From Rhizobiaceae bacterium (GTDB taxonomy: Bacteria; Pseudomonadota; Alphaproteobacteria; Rhizobiales; Rhizobiaceae), in NCBI GenBank assembly GCA_023953845.1, contig JAMLJC010000002.1:62001-126000 (forward strand): 64,000 nucleotides of DNA, written 5' to 3'. Below are positions 35,798-43,825 of this stretch, in pieces. Numbering within the stretch: the stretch's first letter is position 1; every line of letters starts with the position of its first letter. The translations under genes were made by a program, and so were the position numbers. The notes below the pieces were generated by a model that was not told the DNA's origin, searched no databases, and worked only from the letters and a program-made list of their open reading frames with translations.

Positions 35798-36652
35798 AGG
35801 AGAAATCCTTCAACAGAGATGCTGCCGTCGCAGTTCTGTCCCTTTGTGGCGCACAGGCCGCCTATGCCGCCGACGCCACCCTTGATCTGCCGGAAGAGCC
35901 TGCCCGGGAGTCATGGGGCGCCCGGACTGGGCATTGCAGATCACGCCCTATATGTGGGCGGCCGGCCTCGAAGGCAGTATTTCGCCGTTCCGGCACGGGC
36001 CGACAATCGGCGTCGAGAAGTCCTTTTCCAATGTCATGGAAGATCTCAACTTCGGCGGCTTCGTGAACATATGGGGACGCTACGACCGCTTCGTCTTCTC
36101 CGGCGATGTGATGTATGTCGATACCACCGGCGGTCATGGCACCGGTCCGCTACCGGCGACGCAGATTCCGGGACTTGGCATGATACCGCCTGGAGCCAAC
36201 GTCAATGCGGAAGTCGATACGAAACAGTTCACGGCAACATTACAGGGCGGCTACCGCGTCATTGATACGCCACACGTCACTCTGACGCCCTGGCGGGTGC
36301 GCGTTTCTGGTATATCTCGAACGATGTGACGGTCACCGCAAGTCACCCCGCTATCGGGACCCTGTCGGCCAGCCATGGCGAGAGCTTCGGTTGGGTGGAC
36401 CCGGTGATCGGTTTACGCGCATTCCTTCCCCTGACGGAAAAGCTGTCTTTTCAGGCCCAGGCGGACATCGGCGGCTTCGGCGCGGGCTCCGATTTCGCAT
36501 GGTCGGCACTGGCGACCGTCAACTACGTCTTCACCAACCGTCTTTCCGCCTCGGCCGGCTATAAGGTGCTTGACGTCGACTATAATCACGGCGGTCATGT
36601 CTTCGACGCGCGCCTGAGCGGTCCTGTGCTGGGCTTGACCTATCGTTTCTGA
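35794..36652 (+). pseudogene. Outer-membrane beta-barrel protein, two frameshifts
   Basis: A signal peptide (VAVLSLCGAQAAYAAD) is followed after a frame change near 35915 by GRPDWALQITPYMWAAGLEG and alternating beta strands (FVNIWGRYDRFVFSGDVMYVD). A second frame change near 36290 leads to FWYISNDVTV and a C-terminal strand ending in Phe (GPVLGLTYRF), the usual outer-membrane sorting end. The original protein was about 280 residues. It starts 4 bp before the amidohydrolase stop, so the two decayed as one unit. Confidence 0.8.
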
Positions 36653-36714
36653 CCGACAGAAACGATGCTGCGAGAGCATCATCTCTGTCGGCGTGCAAAC
36701 CTTCTGATGTGTAT

Positions 36715-36737
36715 ATTCCGGCAGGAGCTGCCGGAAT
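36715..36737. terminator. GC-rich stem-loop after the triple-rhodanese gene
   Basis: ATTCCGGCAG (36715-36724) and CTGCCGGAAT (36728-36737) form a perfect 10-bp stem with a 3-base loop, 9 bp beyond the stop of the minus-strand rhodanese gene. No clear T-run follows on that strand. A related GTACATTCCGGCA occurs near 39430, so it could instead be a protein-binding site. Confidence 0.5.
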
Positions 36738-36745
36738 GCTCTCCT

Positions 36746-38026
36746 TCAGGTCCGCTTGAAGGCGCCGTTCTCCCAGCCTTCGAACTTGCCGGTGAAGAAA
36801 TCCACCTTACCGAAGCCGAGCAGGTTCAGGACCGTATAGCTGTGCGAGAGCTGCAGTCCGCCGCGGGTGAAGAGCACGACGCGCTTGTCGGGCGTGACGC
36901 CGGCGTCCGCATAAAGCTTCTTCAGCTCTTCGGCCGGCAGCAGCACGCGGTCCTTGTCCAGCGTCTTGTCCCAATAGACGTTGACCGATCCGGGGATATG
37001 GCCGGCCTGGTAGTCCGATGGCGAGCGGACGTCGACGACGATGACGCCCGGATCGGCCGCAAGCGCCTTCACGTCAGCCTCGCTGAGGAATTCCGGCGCG
37101 TTGTCCGATTGCTTGCCCGTGCCTTCGAACGTGTAGTTGGCGAGCGAGACCTGCTGGCCGGAGCGCGGGTCACGGCTCCATTCGTCCCAGCTCGCATCGT
37201 AAAGCACCACGTTCCTGTAGCCGAGGTTTTTCAGCGCGAGGTAGTTGTTTGCCGCCGCGACGCCGCTGCCGCAATAGGAGACAACCTCGCGGTCCGGCTC
37301 GACGCCCTTCGATTGCAGCAGCGCGGTCAACACCGGCTCGGACTGCAGCGTCGCATCCTTGTTGAGCAGGCTCGCGGCCGGCAGGGCCTGCGCACCGGGG
37401 ATATGGCCATCGGCATAGGCCTCCTCGTTGCGCCCGTCGATGATGACGGCATCCGACGCGCCGACCTTGCCGGCGACATAGGCCTTGTCGACGCGGATGT
37501 CGTTCTTCTGGTCGAGCTTGAAGTCGCTTGCGGCGACCGTCACGGCATCCGTCGACAGATCCTTCTTCCAGGCCGCCACGCCGCCGTCGAGCACATGCGT
37601 CCTGGCGCCAAGGCCGGCATATTCGAAGGCGACATAGGCGCGGCCGGGCAGGGCGGTCGTGTCGTAGATGAGGATCGTATCGCCGTATTTCAGGCCGGCG
37701 GAGCGGATCTCCTTCTCGAAGGTTTCGTCGCTGGCGAATTCGTTGCGGATGCCGTCCGCCTCGGACACGTTGAGACGCTGCCAGGGCAGGTTCACGGCGC
37801 CGGGAATGTGGCCCTTGGCGTAGGCGGCTTCGGAGCGGACGTCGACGACTTTGGCGCCGCCGGCGATGAGTTCTTCCGCCTGCGGCGCGGAGACGATTAT
37901 CGGCAGCGCCGTTTCCGCCTGCGCGATCGCCGCGGTCATGAGAAACGCGGTGGAAGGTATGACTGCTGACGAAGCGGCGAAGAAGACGCCGGCGAGAAGC
38001 TGGGAGCGGAAATCCGAGATATGCAT
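36746..38026 (-). CDS. Periplasmic triple-rhodanese-domain sulfurtransferase
   Basis: 426-aa exported protein. A signal peptide (about 1-38, ending AIAQA-E) precedes three rhodanese modules. Module 1 (about 45-155: VVDVRSEAAYAKGHIPGAVN) has Asp122 where the active-site Cys is expected. Module 2 (about 178-286) has the loop YCGSGVAAAN with catalytic Cys252. Module 3 (about 313-424: VVDVRSPSDYQAGHIPGSVN) has Thr387 in the loop FTRGGLQLS. So one active and two inactive modules are predicted. The start at 38026 has AGGGG upstream. It is transcribed in the same direction as ccdA and the thioredoxin-like gene but after a 96-bp gap that contains an inverted repeat. Confidence 0.9.
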   Translation of the reverse strand: MHISDFRSQLLAGVFFAASSAVIPSTAFLMTAAIAQAETALPIIVSAPQAEELIAGGAKVVDVRSEAAYAKGHIPGAVNLPWQRLNVSEADGIRNEFASDETFEKEIRSAGLKYGDTILIYDTTALPGRAYVAFEYAGLGARTHVLDGGVAAWKKDLSTDAVTVAASDFKLDQKNDIRVDKAYVAGKVGASDAVIIDGRNEEAYADGHIPGAQALPAASLLNKDATLQSEPVLTALLQSKGVEPDREVVSYCGSGVAAANNYLALKNLGYRNVVLYDASWDEWSRDPRSGQQVSLANYTFEGTGKQSDNAPEFLSEADVKALAADPGVIVVDVRSPSDYQAGHIPGSVNVYWDKTLDKDRVLLPAEELKKLYADAGVTPDKRVVLFTRGGLQLSHSYTVLNLLGFGKVDFFTGKFEGWENGAFKRT

Positions 38027-38058
38027 GGCATGGCCCCTGAATTGATGACCACGCAATA

Positions 38059-38077
38059 GTCTACAAAGTCGGTAGAC
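38059..38077. promoter_or_regulatory. Inverted repeat upstream of the triple-rhodanese gene
   Basis: GTCTAC (38059-38064) and GTAGAC (38072-38077) form perfect 6-bp half sites with a 7-base spacer, about 35 bp before the rhodanese start. Candidate operator; the binding protein is unknown. Confidence 0.4.
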
Positions 38078-38122
38078 AATGAAGTTCGCGTTTTGCGTAT
38101 TCGACGCGGAAAGCGGAACGGT

Positions 38123-38848
38123 TTACTGCGCGGGCGGCGGCTCCCAGCCGGTCAGGGCGGGTTCCCAGCCGGGGAACCAGATCAGCAGCTGGATCTGGAT
38201 GAGACGATCCCAGCCGAGCAGGATGGCCACGCCGGTCAGCACGATCAGGGCGCCAAGCACACGCTGGATGCGGGTGGAGTTCGCCTGGAACCATGACAGC
38301 CGGGTGACCAGCCTGCGGCCGCCGAGAATGATCGCCGCCATAGGCAGCGCGGTTCCAAGCGAGAATGCGAGCGTGACCAGCACCGCGCCGGCGTCTACCT
38401 GCTGGTTCAGCGCCAGCGTGATGACGGAGGCCATGATCGGACCCACGCAGGGGCTCCAGGCGAAGCCGAGCCCGGTGCCCACGGCAAGTCCGCCGCCGAA
38501 CCCGTTGGCCTGCCTCCGGCCGGCCGGCATGCGGCTGATCAGCCCGCTCGCCCAGCGCTCGAAGGCCTCATGCAGGAGTGGCACGGCGAGCACGAGGCCC
38601 AGCACGATGAGGATGATCGCGGCGAGCAGCCGGTTGAGGTCGGGCGACAGTCCGAGCGAGCGGACCAGGAAGCTGAGCGTCAGCGTCGCCAGCGTGAAGC
38701 TGCCGACGAAGCCGACGACCACGCCGACCGGCCGCGCCTTGCCCTCCTGCGCGGCGGTCGCGAGGATCACCGGCAGGAGCGGCAGCACGCAGGGCGAAAG
38801 CACGGTGATGACGCCCGCCAGAAAGGCGAAGCCGGCGGTGATAAGCAT
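38123..38848 (-). CDS. ccdA: CcdA-type thiol-reducing membrane protein
   Basis: 241-aa membrane protein of the CcdA/DsbD-beta family, which passes electrons from cytoplasmic thioredoxin to periplasmic thiol proteins. Six hydrophobic segments are seen. The two redox cysteines sit in the usual settings: VLSPCVLPLLPV (about C20) and WSPCVGPIMAS (about C131). It lies 12 bp after the thioredoxin-like gene, so the two probably form an electron-transfer pair feeding the periplasmic sulfur proteins of this cluster. Confidence 0.9.
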   Translation of the reverse strand: MLITAGFAFLAGVITVLSPCVLPLLPVILATAAQEGKARPVGVVVGFVGSFTLATLTLSFLVRSLGLSPDLNRLLAAIILIVLGLVLAVPLLHEAFERWASGLISRMPAGRRQANGFGGGLAVGTGLGFAWSPCVGPIMASVITLALNQQVDAGAVLVTLAFSLGTALPMAAIILGGRRLVTRLSWFQANSTRIQRVLGALIVLTGVAILLGWDRLIQIQLLIWFPGWEPALTGWEPPPAQ

Positions 38849-38860
38849 CGTTGCGGGAGA

Positions 38861-39304
38861 TCAGGAGGAGGAGTTCTTGTTCAGGCCGTCGACGCCGCCG
38901 CTGTTCCACGACTTCACCGCCCCGCCTTTCTCGTCCAGCAGCACGAACGTGTCCTGATAGGTCACGCCGAACTTGCCCTTCAGCGCCGTTTCCTTGTCGT
39001 AGTCCGCGATGACAAGGGTGATGTCCGGGTTCACGTCGGCCCAGCGCGCATTGAGTTCAGTGACGGTGGCGCGGCAGTTCGGGCACCAGCTGGCGAAGAA
39101 AAACACCACCGTCTTGCCTTTCGCGGCGAGTTCGTTGAGCTGGTCCTCGCTCTCGAAATTGGTGACGACCGCCTTCCTGGCCTCGGCCGCAGGCGCAGCC
39201 TGCGTGACGGTCTCGCCGGTTGTCTGGGCATGCAGCGGCACAGACGAAGCAATGGCAAGAGCGAGCAGGCGGGCGATGTTTCCGGCAAACGAACGAAAGG
39301 TCAT
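38861..39304 (-). CDS. Periplasmic thioredoxin-like protein (TlpA type)
   Basis: 147-aa exported thioredoxin-fold protein. A signal peptide (about 1-26, ending LHA-Q) leads to a compact domain with the redox motif FFASWCPNCRATV (Cys74 and Cys77). It likely takes electrons from the adjacent CcdA protein. Start at 39304 (MTFRSF) is preferred since AGGAC precedes it; a GC-rich extension upstream is unlikely. Divergent from the SseA-like gene. Confidence 0.88.
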   Translation of the reverse strand: MTFRSFAGNIARLLALAIASSVPLHAQTTGETVTQAAPAAEARKAVVTNFESEDQLNELAAKGKTVVFFFASWCPNCRATVTELNARWADVNPDITLVIADYDKETALKGKFGVTYQDTFVLLDEKGGAVKSWNSGGVDGLNKNSSS

Positions 39305-39402
39305 GATATGTCCTTGCCGCATGGATCGCGACGCTGGTGCTGAAAATACGCTGGCCCGCCAACAGCCAGAAGGAATACAGTTCTATGAAATGGCAGTTTG
39401 TC

Positions 39403-39422
39403 GGATATATTTTCCGATATCC
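39403..39422. promoter_or_regulatory. Divergent promoter region with an inverted repeat
   Basis: The 202 bp between the thioredoxin-like and SseA-like starts hold GGATAT (39403-39408) and ATATCC (39417-39422) separated by 8 bases in an AT-rich stretch. This suggests a shared operator for the two halves of the sulfur cluster. No regulator gene is adjacent. Confidence 0.35.
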
Positions 39423-39506
39423 CTGCCTTTTGCGTACATTCCGGCACTCGGCTTCCGCGGGGGTTGAGCCTAAATGAGGCATCGGATTTTCAAGGGAAAG
39501 GCAATC

Positions 39507-40427
39507 ATGAAATCCCTGCTCATCAGCGCCTTCGTAGGTCTCCTCGTCGCCTTCACCGGCGTCGCGCAGGCCGAGCGCCTTACGGACCAGCCGCTGGTCG
39601 ACACGCAGTGGCTGAAAGACCATCTCGGCAACGAAAGCCTCGTGATCCTCGACATCCGCGACAAGGTCAAGGATCAGGACCCGTATGCCGAAGGGCATGT
39701 GCCCGGCGCGATCAGCGCCCGCTATTCCGATTCCGGCTGGCGCGCCCCGGTGAACGGCATCCCCGGCATGCTGCCGCCGAAGGAAGATATCGAGAAGCTC
39801 ATCCAGAGCCTCGGCGTCAACAAGGACAGCCATGTGGTGGTCATCCCGGCCGGAACCAACGCCTCGGAATTCGGCGGCGCCACCCGCGTCTACTGGACCT
39901 TCAAGGTGCTCGGCTTCGACAATGTCTCGATCCTCGACGGCGGTTATGCCGCGTGGGACAAGGCGGGCGGCGAGCTGACCAAGGAAGCCTCCGCGCCCAA
40001 GGGCGCAGGCGATTTTACGGCGAGTTTCCGCCCCGAGCTTCTGGCGGAGGTGAAGGAAGTGCAGGACGCCATCGCCAGCGATACGAACCTGATCGACGCC
40101 CGCTCGGTCGCGCAGTTCATCGGCAAGGAGAAGACCAACACCGTTCAGTCGCTCGGCACCGTGCCGACCTCGGTCAACGTCAACTTCGACAAGTTCTATC
40201 ACAACGACAAGCCCGGCTTCGCCAGCAAGGACGAGGTCGCTGCGCTGACCAAGGCGGCCAGCGTGTCGGACGAAAAGGGCATCATCACCTTCTGCAACAC
40301 CGGGCATCTCGCTTCGATCGCATGGTTCGGCCTGTCCGAAGTAGAGGGCCTGAAGAACGTGCGCCTCTATGACGGCTCGATGGCGGAATGGACCGCCGAT
40401 CCGTCGCGCGAGGTCGTGGCGAACTGA
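39507..40427 (+). CDS. Exported two-domain rhodanese (SseA-like sulfurtransferase)
   Basis: 306-aa protein. A signal peptide (about 1-22, ending VAQA-E) is followed by an N-terminal inactive rhodanese domain (LVILDIRDKVKDQDPYAEGHVPGA; loop VIPAGTNASEFGG lacks Cys) and a C-terminal domain with the catalytic loop FCNTGHLASIAW (Cys263). The spacing is that of thiosulfate/mercaptopyruvate sulfurtransferases, but here it is secreted. First gene of the plus-strand half, followed by a TsuA-like transporter. Confidence 0.9.
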   Translation: MKSLLISAFVGLLVAFTGVAQAERLTDQPLVDTQWLKDHLGNESLVILDIRDKVKDQDPYAEGHVPGAISARYSDSGWRAPVNGIPGMLPPKEDIEKLIQSLGVNKDSHVVVIPAGTNASEFGGATRVYWTFKVLGFDNVSILDGGYAAWDKAGGELTKEASAPKGAGDFTASFRPELLAEVKEVQDAIASDTNLIDARSVAQFIGKEKTNTVQSLGTVPTSVNVNFDKFYHNDKPGFASKDEVAALTKAASVSDEKGIITFCNTGHLASIAWFGLSEVEGLKNVRLYDGSMAEWTADPSREVVAN

Positions 40428-40489
40428 CCGATCCTCATGCATAAAGCGGCTCGATCTCGCACCGGGCCGCATTCATTTTGGAGACGGTC

Positions 40490-41704
40490 ATGGCTGATAT
40501 TACCGCGACTCAACTTTCTCCCTCGACTGCCTTTCGCATCGATCGCGGCCCGGTCACGACCGTGCTCTTCGCCCTTCTGGTTGGCACGATCGCCATCGGC
40601 ACGCTTGTCGACCTGCGCCAGGCCGCGCTTTTCCTGATCGGCAGCCTTCTCGGCATCGCGCTCTATCACGGCTCGTTCGGTTTCACTGGCGGCTGGCGCC
40701 GCTTCGTTGTGGAGCGCCGTGGCCGCGCCATCCGCGCACAGATGCTGATGATCGCGGTCGCCGCGCTTGCCTTCATCCCGTTGCTTGCGGGGGGAGAAGC
40801 GTTCGGCCGTCCGCTCGTCGGCGCTGTCGCGCCGGTCGGCGTCTCCGTCCTCGTTGGCGCGGCGATGTTCGGCCTCGGCATGCAGCTCGGCGGCGGATGC
40901 GGTTCCGGCACGCTCTTCACTGTCGGCGGCGGTTCCTCGCGCATGCTGGTGACGCTGCTGTTCTTCATCGTCGGCGCGGTCATCGGCACGGCGCATCTGC
41001 CTTGGTGGCTGGCGCGGCCGTCTTTGCCGCCGATCAGCCTCGGCACCGAACTCGGCGTGCCTCTGGCGCTGGCCGTGACGCTCGCCGGGCTTGGCGCCGT
41101 CGCGGTGTTGAGCGCCTTGTTCGAGCGCCGTACTCACGGTTCGCTGGAGGTGGCGAAGGCTCCTTCCATAGGGGGCTGGCAGCGTCTGCTTTACGGCCCG
41201 TGGCCGCTGGTCGGCGCGGGCCTCGCGCTCGCCGGGCTCAACATCGCCACGCTGCTGACCGCCGGCCATCCGTGGTCTGTCACCTACGGCTTCGGCCTGT
41301 GGGGCGCCAAGGCCGCGCAGGCGGTGGGCGTTCCGGTCGCGACGTGGGAGTTCTGGACTTGGCCGGCGCAGGCCAAGGCCTTGCAGGCGAGCGTGCTGGA
41401 AGACATCACCTCCGTCATGGATTTCGGCATCATCCTGGGCGCGGCGCTCGCTGCCGGCCTCGCGGGCAAGTTCGCGCCGAAGGCAGCGCTGCCTTTCGCC
41501 TCGCTCCTCGCAGCCGCGATCGGCGGCATATTGATGGGCTATGGCGCGCGGCTCTCCTTCGGCTGCAACATCGGCGCCCTGTTCAGCGGCATTGCGTCCG
41601 GCAGCGTGCATGGGTGGCTCTGGCTTGCCTGCGCCTTTGCCGGCAGCCTCGCGGGTGTCTGGCTGCGTCCGCTCTTCGGTCTGGACGGGTTCAGGAAGTC
41701 ATGA
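40490..41704 (+). CDS. tsuA: YeeE/YedE-family sulfur transporter (TsuA-like)
   Basis: 404-aa polytopic membrane protein with about nine to ten hydrophobic segments. The two family Cys motifs are present: QLGGGCGSGTLF (Cys137) and SFGCNIGALFSG (Cys359), plus Cys381 in a late helix. Characterised relatives import thiosulfate through a Cys relay. ATG at 40490 follows GGAG. Its stop overlaps the NPCAA-repeat gene by 4 bp, so the two are co-translated. Substrate is inferred as thiosulfate or another reduced sulfur species. Confidence 0.87.
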   Translation: MADITATQLSPSTAFRIDRGPVTTVLFALLVGTIAIGTLVDLRQAALFLIGSLLGIALYHGSFGFTGGWRRFVVERRGRAIRAQMLMIAVAALAFIPLLAGGEAFGRPLVGAVAPVGVSVLVGAAMFGLGMQLGGGCGSGTLFTVGGGSSRMLVTLLFFIVGAVIGTAHLPWWLARPSLPPISLGTELGVPLALAVTLAGLGAVAVLSALFERRTHGSLEVAKAPSIGGWQRLLYGPWPLVGAGLALAGLNIATLLTAGHPWSVTYGFGLWGAKAAQAVGVPVATWEFWTWPAQAKALQASVLEDITSVMDFGIILGAALAAGLAGKFAPKAALPFASLLAAAIGGILMGYGARLSFGCNIGALFSGIASGSVHGWLWLACAFAGSLAGVWLRPLFGLDGFRKS

Positions 41705-42033
41705 GTTCACGCAATACGTTCCTGTTCGGCACGGTCCTGCTGGCCGCCACCGCTGCCGTCGCGGCAGACCATATCGCATCGGCGGGCCGTGCCGCGCCGC
41801 CTGCGCAGGCCGCCGCGCCTGCGCCGACGGCGTCTCCCGCAGAGGAGGCAAATCCCTGCGCAGCGGGCAACCCCTGCGCGGCTTCCAACCCCTGTGCCGC
41901 AGGGAATCCGTGTGCGGCCTCGAACCCTTGCGCCGCCTCGAACCCTTGTGCGGCGGCGCCGGCCGACGCCAATCCCTGCGCAGCTTCCAACCCTTGTGCT
42001 GCGGCGAACCCTTGCGCGGCGGGCGCGCAATGA
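41701..42033 (+). CDS. Small exported Cys-repeat protein (NPCAAx)9
   Basis: 110-residue protein. A signal peptide (LFGTVLLAATAAVA) is followed by an Ala/Pro-rich linker, then nine hexapeptide repeats NPCAA(G/S/A) at residues 51-86 and 91-108, split once by PADA. All nine cysteines are in the repeats, and no other Cys occurs. The DNA is correspondingly an 18-bp tandem repeat (41851-42024). ATG overlaps the transporter stop, and its stop overlaps the next gene start, so it is a bona fide operon member. Possible roles are a periplasmic persulfide or metal carrier; the function is unknown. Confidence 0.85.
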   Translation: MSSRNTFLFGTVLLAATAAVAADHIASAGRAAPPAQAAAPAPTASPAEEANPCAAGNPCAASNPCAAGNPCAASNPCAASNPCAAAPADANPCAASNPCAAANPCAAGAQ

Positions 42034-42611
42034 CGACGCCGGAGGATCGCGACCGGGCTGAACAGGAGGCGCGCTACTGCGAGAATATCCTCGCCAAGGG
42101 CGGGCTCAACGTTTTGCTCGAAACGCTGGCGGAAGCGAAATCCGTCGAGGCGTGGTCGCACTATCCGAAGGGAGACGTGTTCGACCCGGAGACCGGCGCG
42201 CAATGGTACTATCACGCGCATGTCCCGGCCTTCGACGGGGTCGAGCATGGCCACTTCCACTGCTTCGTCCGGTCCGACGAGAAGCAGGGGCCGGTGCATC
42301 ATCTGATCGCCATTGGCGTCGATGCGCATGGGCGCCTGCACCGGCTCTTCACCGTGAACCAATGGGTCGTTGGCGATACCTGGCTCGATGCCGAAGCCAC
42401 CATCGCGCTCCTGCCACGCTTCGACGTGCAGATGCCGAAGCCCTCCTATCTGGTCAATCGCTGGCTGTCGGCGATGCTCCGCCGTTACGAGCCCGAGATC
42501 GCCGACCTCATCCGCGAGCGTGACAGGGTCCTCGCCTCGCACGTCCCGGCAAATGGTATCACGACGCGCGAGGACAGGTCACTGGAGGTGACCTCGGTCC
42601 TGATGATTTGA
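42030..42611 (+). CDS. Uncharacterised conserved-looking cytoplasmic protein
   Basis: 193-aa soluble protein with no signal peptide. It contains clustered His and aromatic residues (WYYHAHVPAF, EHGHFHCFVR, VHHLIAIGVDAHGRLHRLF), which could bind a metal. It then has a region FTVNQWVVGDTW and a helical C-terminus. I do not recognise a characterised family with certainty. It is last in the sulfur operon with a 4-bp overlap to the NPCAA gene, so a role in the same process is expected. Confidence 0.75.
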   Translation: MTTPEDRDRAEQEARYCENILAKGGLNVLLETLAEAKSVEAWSHYPKGDVFDPETGAQWYYHAHVPAFDGVEHGHFHCFVRSDEKQGPVHHLIAIGVDAHGRLHRLFTVNQWVVGDTWLDAEATIALLPRFDVQMPKPSYLVNRWLSAMLRRYEPEIADLIRERDRVLASHVPANGITTREDRSLEVTSVLMI

Positions 42612-42753
42612 CGAAAACTGAAGTTGCGAAGCGCAAGTCGCTGACCGGCGCGGAACGTGCGCACCCGAGCGCTCACCTAGATGAGCCATGACGCTTGCGC
42701 CGGAATTGGCGTGAAGTCTCGCAACTTTCTGCGGGCATCTGAAGGCAGGGAAT

Positions 42754-43770
42754 TCACGTTTTGGTCGAACGCCGGGCAAGGCCACCGCAGCTTTCGCGCA
42801 CGATCAGCCGGGGTGCGAGAAGCTTCATGCCGAACGTCTTTTCAAGTCTGTTCTCTATCAGACCGACCAGATGCTCCGCGGCGAGCCGGCCAAGTTCGCT
42901 GGTCGGCTGGGCGATGGTGCTCAGGCGCGGAATGGTAAACTGCGATTCCTGCACGTCGTCATATCCGATAACGGCCATATCCTTCGGAATAGCGATGCCG
43001 CAGTCGGCAGCCGCGCGCAGGATACTGATGCCGGCGAGATCGAACGTGGCGAAGATCGCGCTTGGTCTGTCGGGAGCTTCGACGATTTCGCGCGCCAGTT
43101 CGTAGGTCGACTGCCGATCGAAGTCGGCGCTGTGATGCAGGACCGGCTGCAATCCGGCGCTTTCCATCGCCTGAATATATCCCTTGGCCCGTTCGCTCGG
43201 CATTTTCGACGGTCCACACAAGGCGGCGATCGAGCGATGGCCGAGCGCGATCAGGTGGTTGGTCGCCATGGCCGCGCCCGCGACGCCGTCGGTCGCCAGA
43301 AGATAGGCGTTCGGAGCGTAGTTGATGCGCCGGTCGAGCAGGATGAAGGGAACGGGAATCTCGGAGAAAAGCGCGGTGAGCTGTTCGGAGCTCGAGCCGC
43401 TGATCAGGATGAGGCCGTCTACCTGCCTGTCGAGAAAGGTGCGCACATATCTGAGCTCGCGCTGCGCGTCCTGTTCGCTGTTGCCGAGCACCAGCGTGTA
43501 ACCGAAGAGATCGGCATGGTTTTCAACGGTGCGCGCGAGCTCCGCATAGAACGGGTTCGATATGTCGGGCACGATCAGCCCGATCACGCGGGAACGCTGG
43601 CCTCGTAGTGCTTGCGCAACGCGGTTCGGCCGATAGCCCAACTCGGCTATCGCCTTCAGGACTCGCTCCCTCGTATCCGTGGCGACGGGCCGGGGACCGT
43701 CATTGATGACGTAGCTCACCACCGCGGTGGATGTGCCCGCGCGCCTGGCGACGTCGGCTCTGGTAACCAT
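42754..43770 (-). CDS. LacI-family transcriptional regulator
   Basis: 338-aa regulator. The N-terminal HTH (TRADVARRAGTSTAVVSYVIN) and hinge helix (RPNRVAQALRGQRSRVIGLIVP) are typical, followed by a periplasmic-binding-like sugar/nucleoside domain (SNPFYAELARTVE, YDDVQESQFTIPRLSTI). It lies 55 bp after the alpha/beta hydrolase gene on the same strand. The palindrome at 44841-44854 in the divergent promoter is the likely operator. Inducer is probably a nucleoside or a related compound, judging from the neighbouring operon. Confidence 0.92.
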   Translation of the reverse strand: MVTRADVARRAGTSTAVVSYVINDGPRPVATDTRERVLKAIAELGYRPNRVAQALRGQRSRVIGLIVPDISNPFYAELARTVENHADLFGYTLVLGNSEQDAQRELRYVRTFLDRQVDGLILISGSSSEQLTALFSEIPVPFILLDRRINYAPNAYLLATDGVAGAAMATNHLIALGHRSIAALCGPSKMPSERAKGYIQAMESAGLQPVLHHSADFDRQSTYELAREIVEAPDRPSAIFATFDLAGISILRAAADCGIAIPKDMAVIGYDDVQESQFTIPRLSTIAQPTSELGRLAAEHLVGLIENRLEKTFGMKLLAPRLIVRESCGGLARRSTKT

Positions 43771-43825
43771 GCCTTGCCCTACCGCCTCTCCGGAAAGCTG
43801 ATGATCGTGACCATCCTGCCGCCTT

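Noticed and set aside
41851..42024. 18-bp tandem repeats resembling a CRISPR-like array
   Set aside because: The repeats are in frame, have no spacers and encode NPCAAx hexapeptides in a coupled gene.
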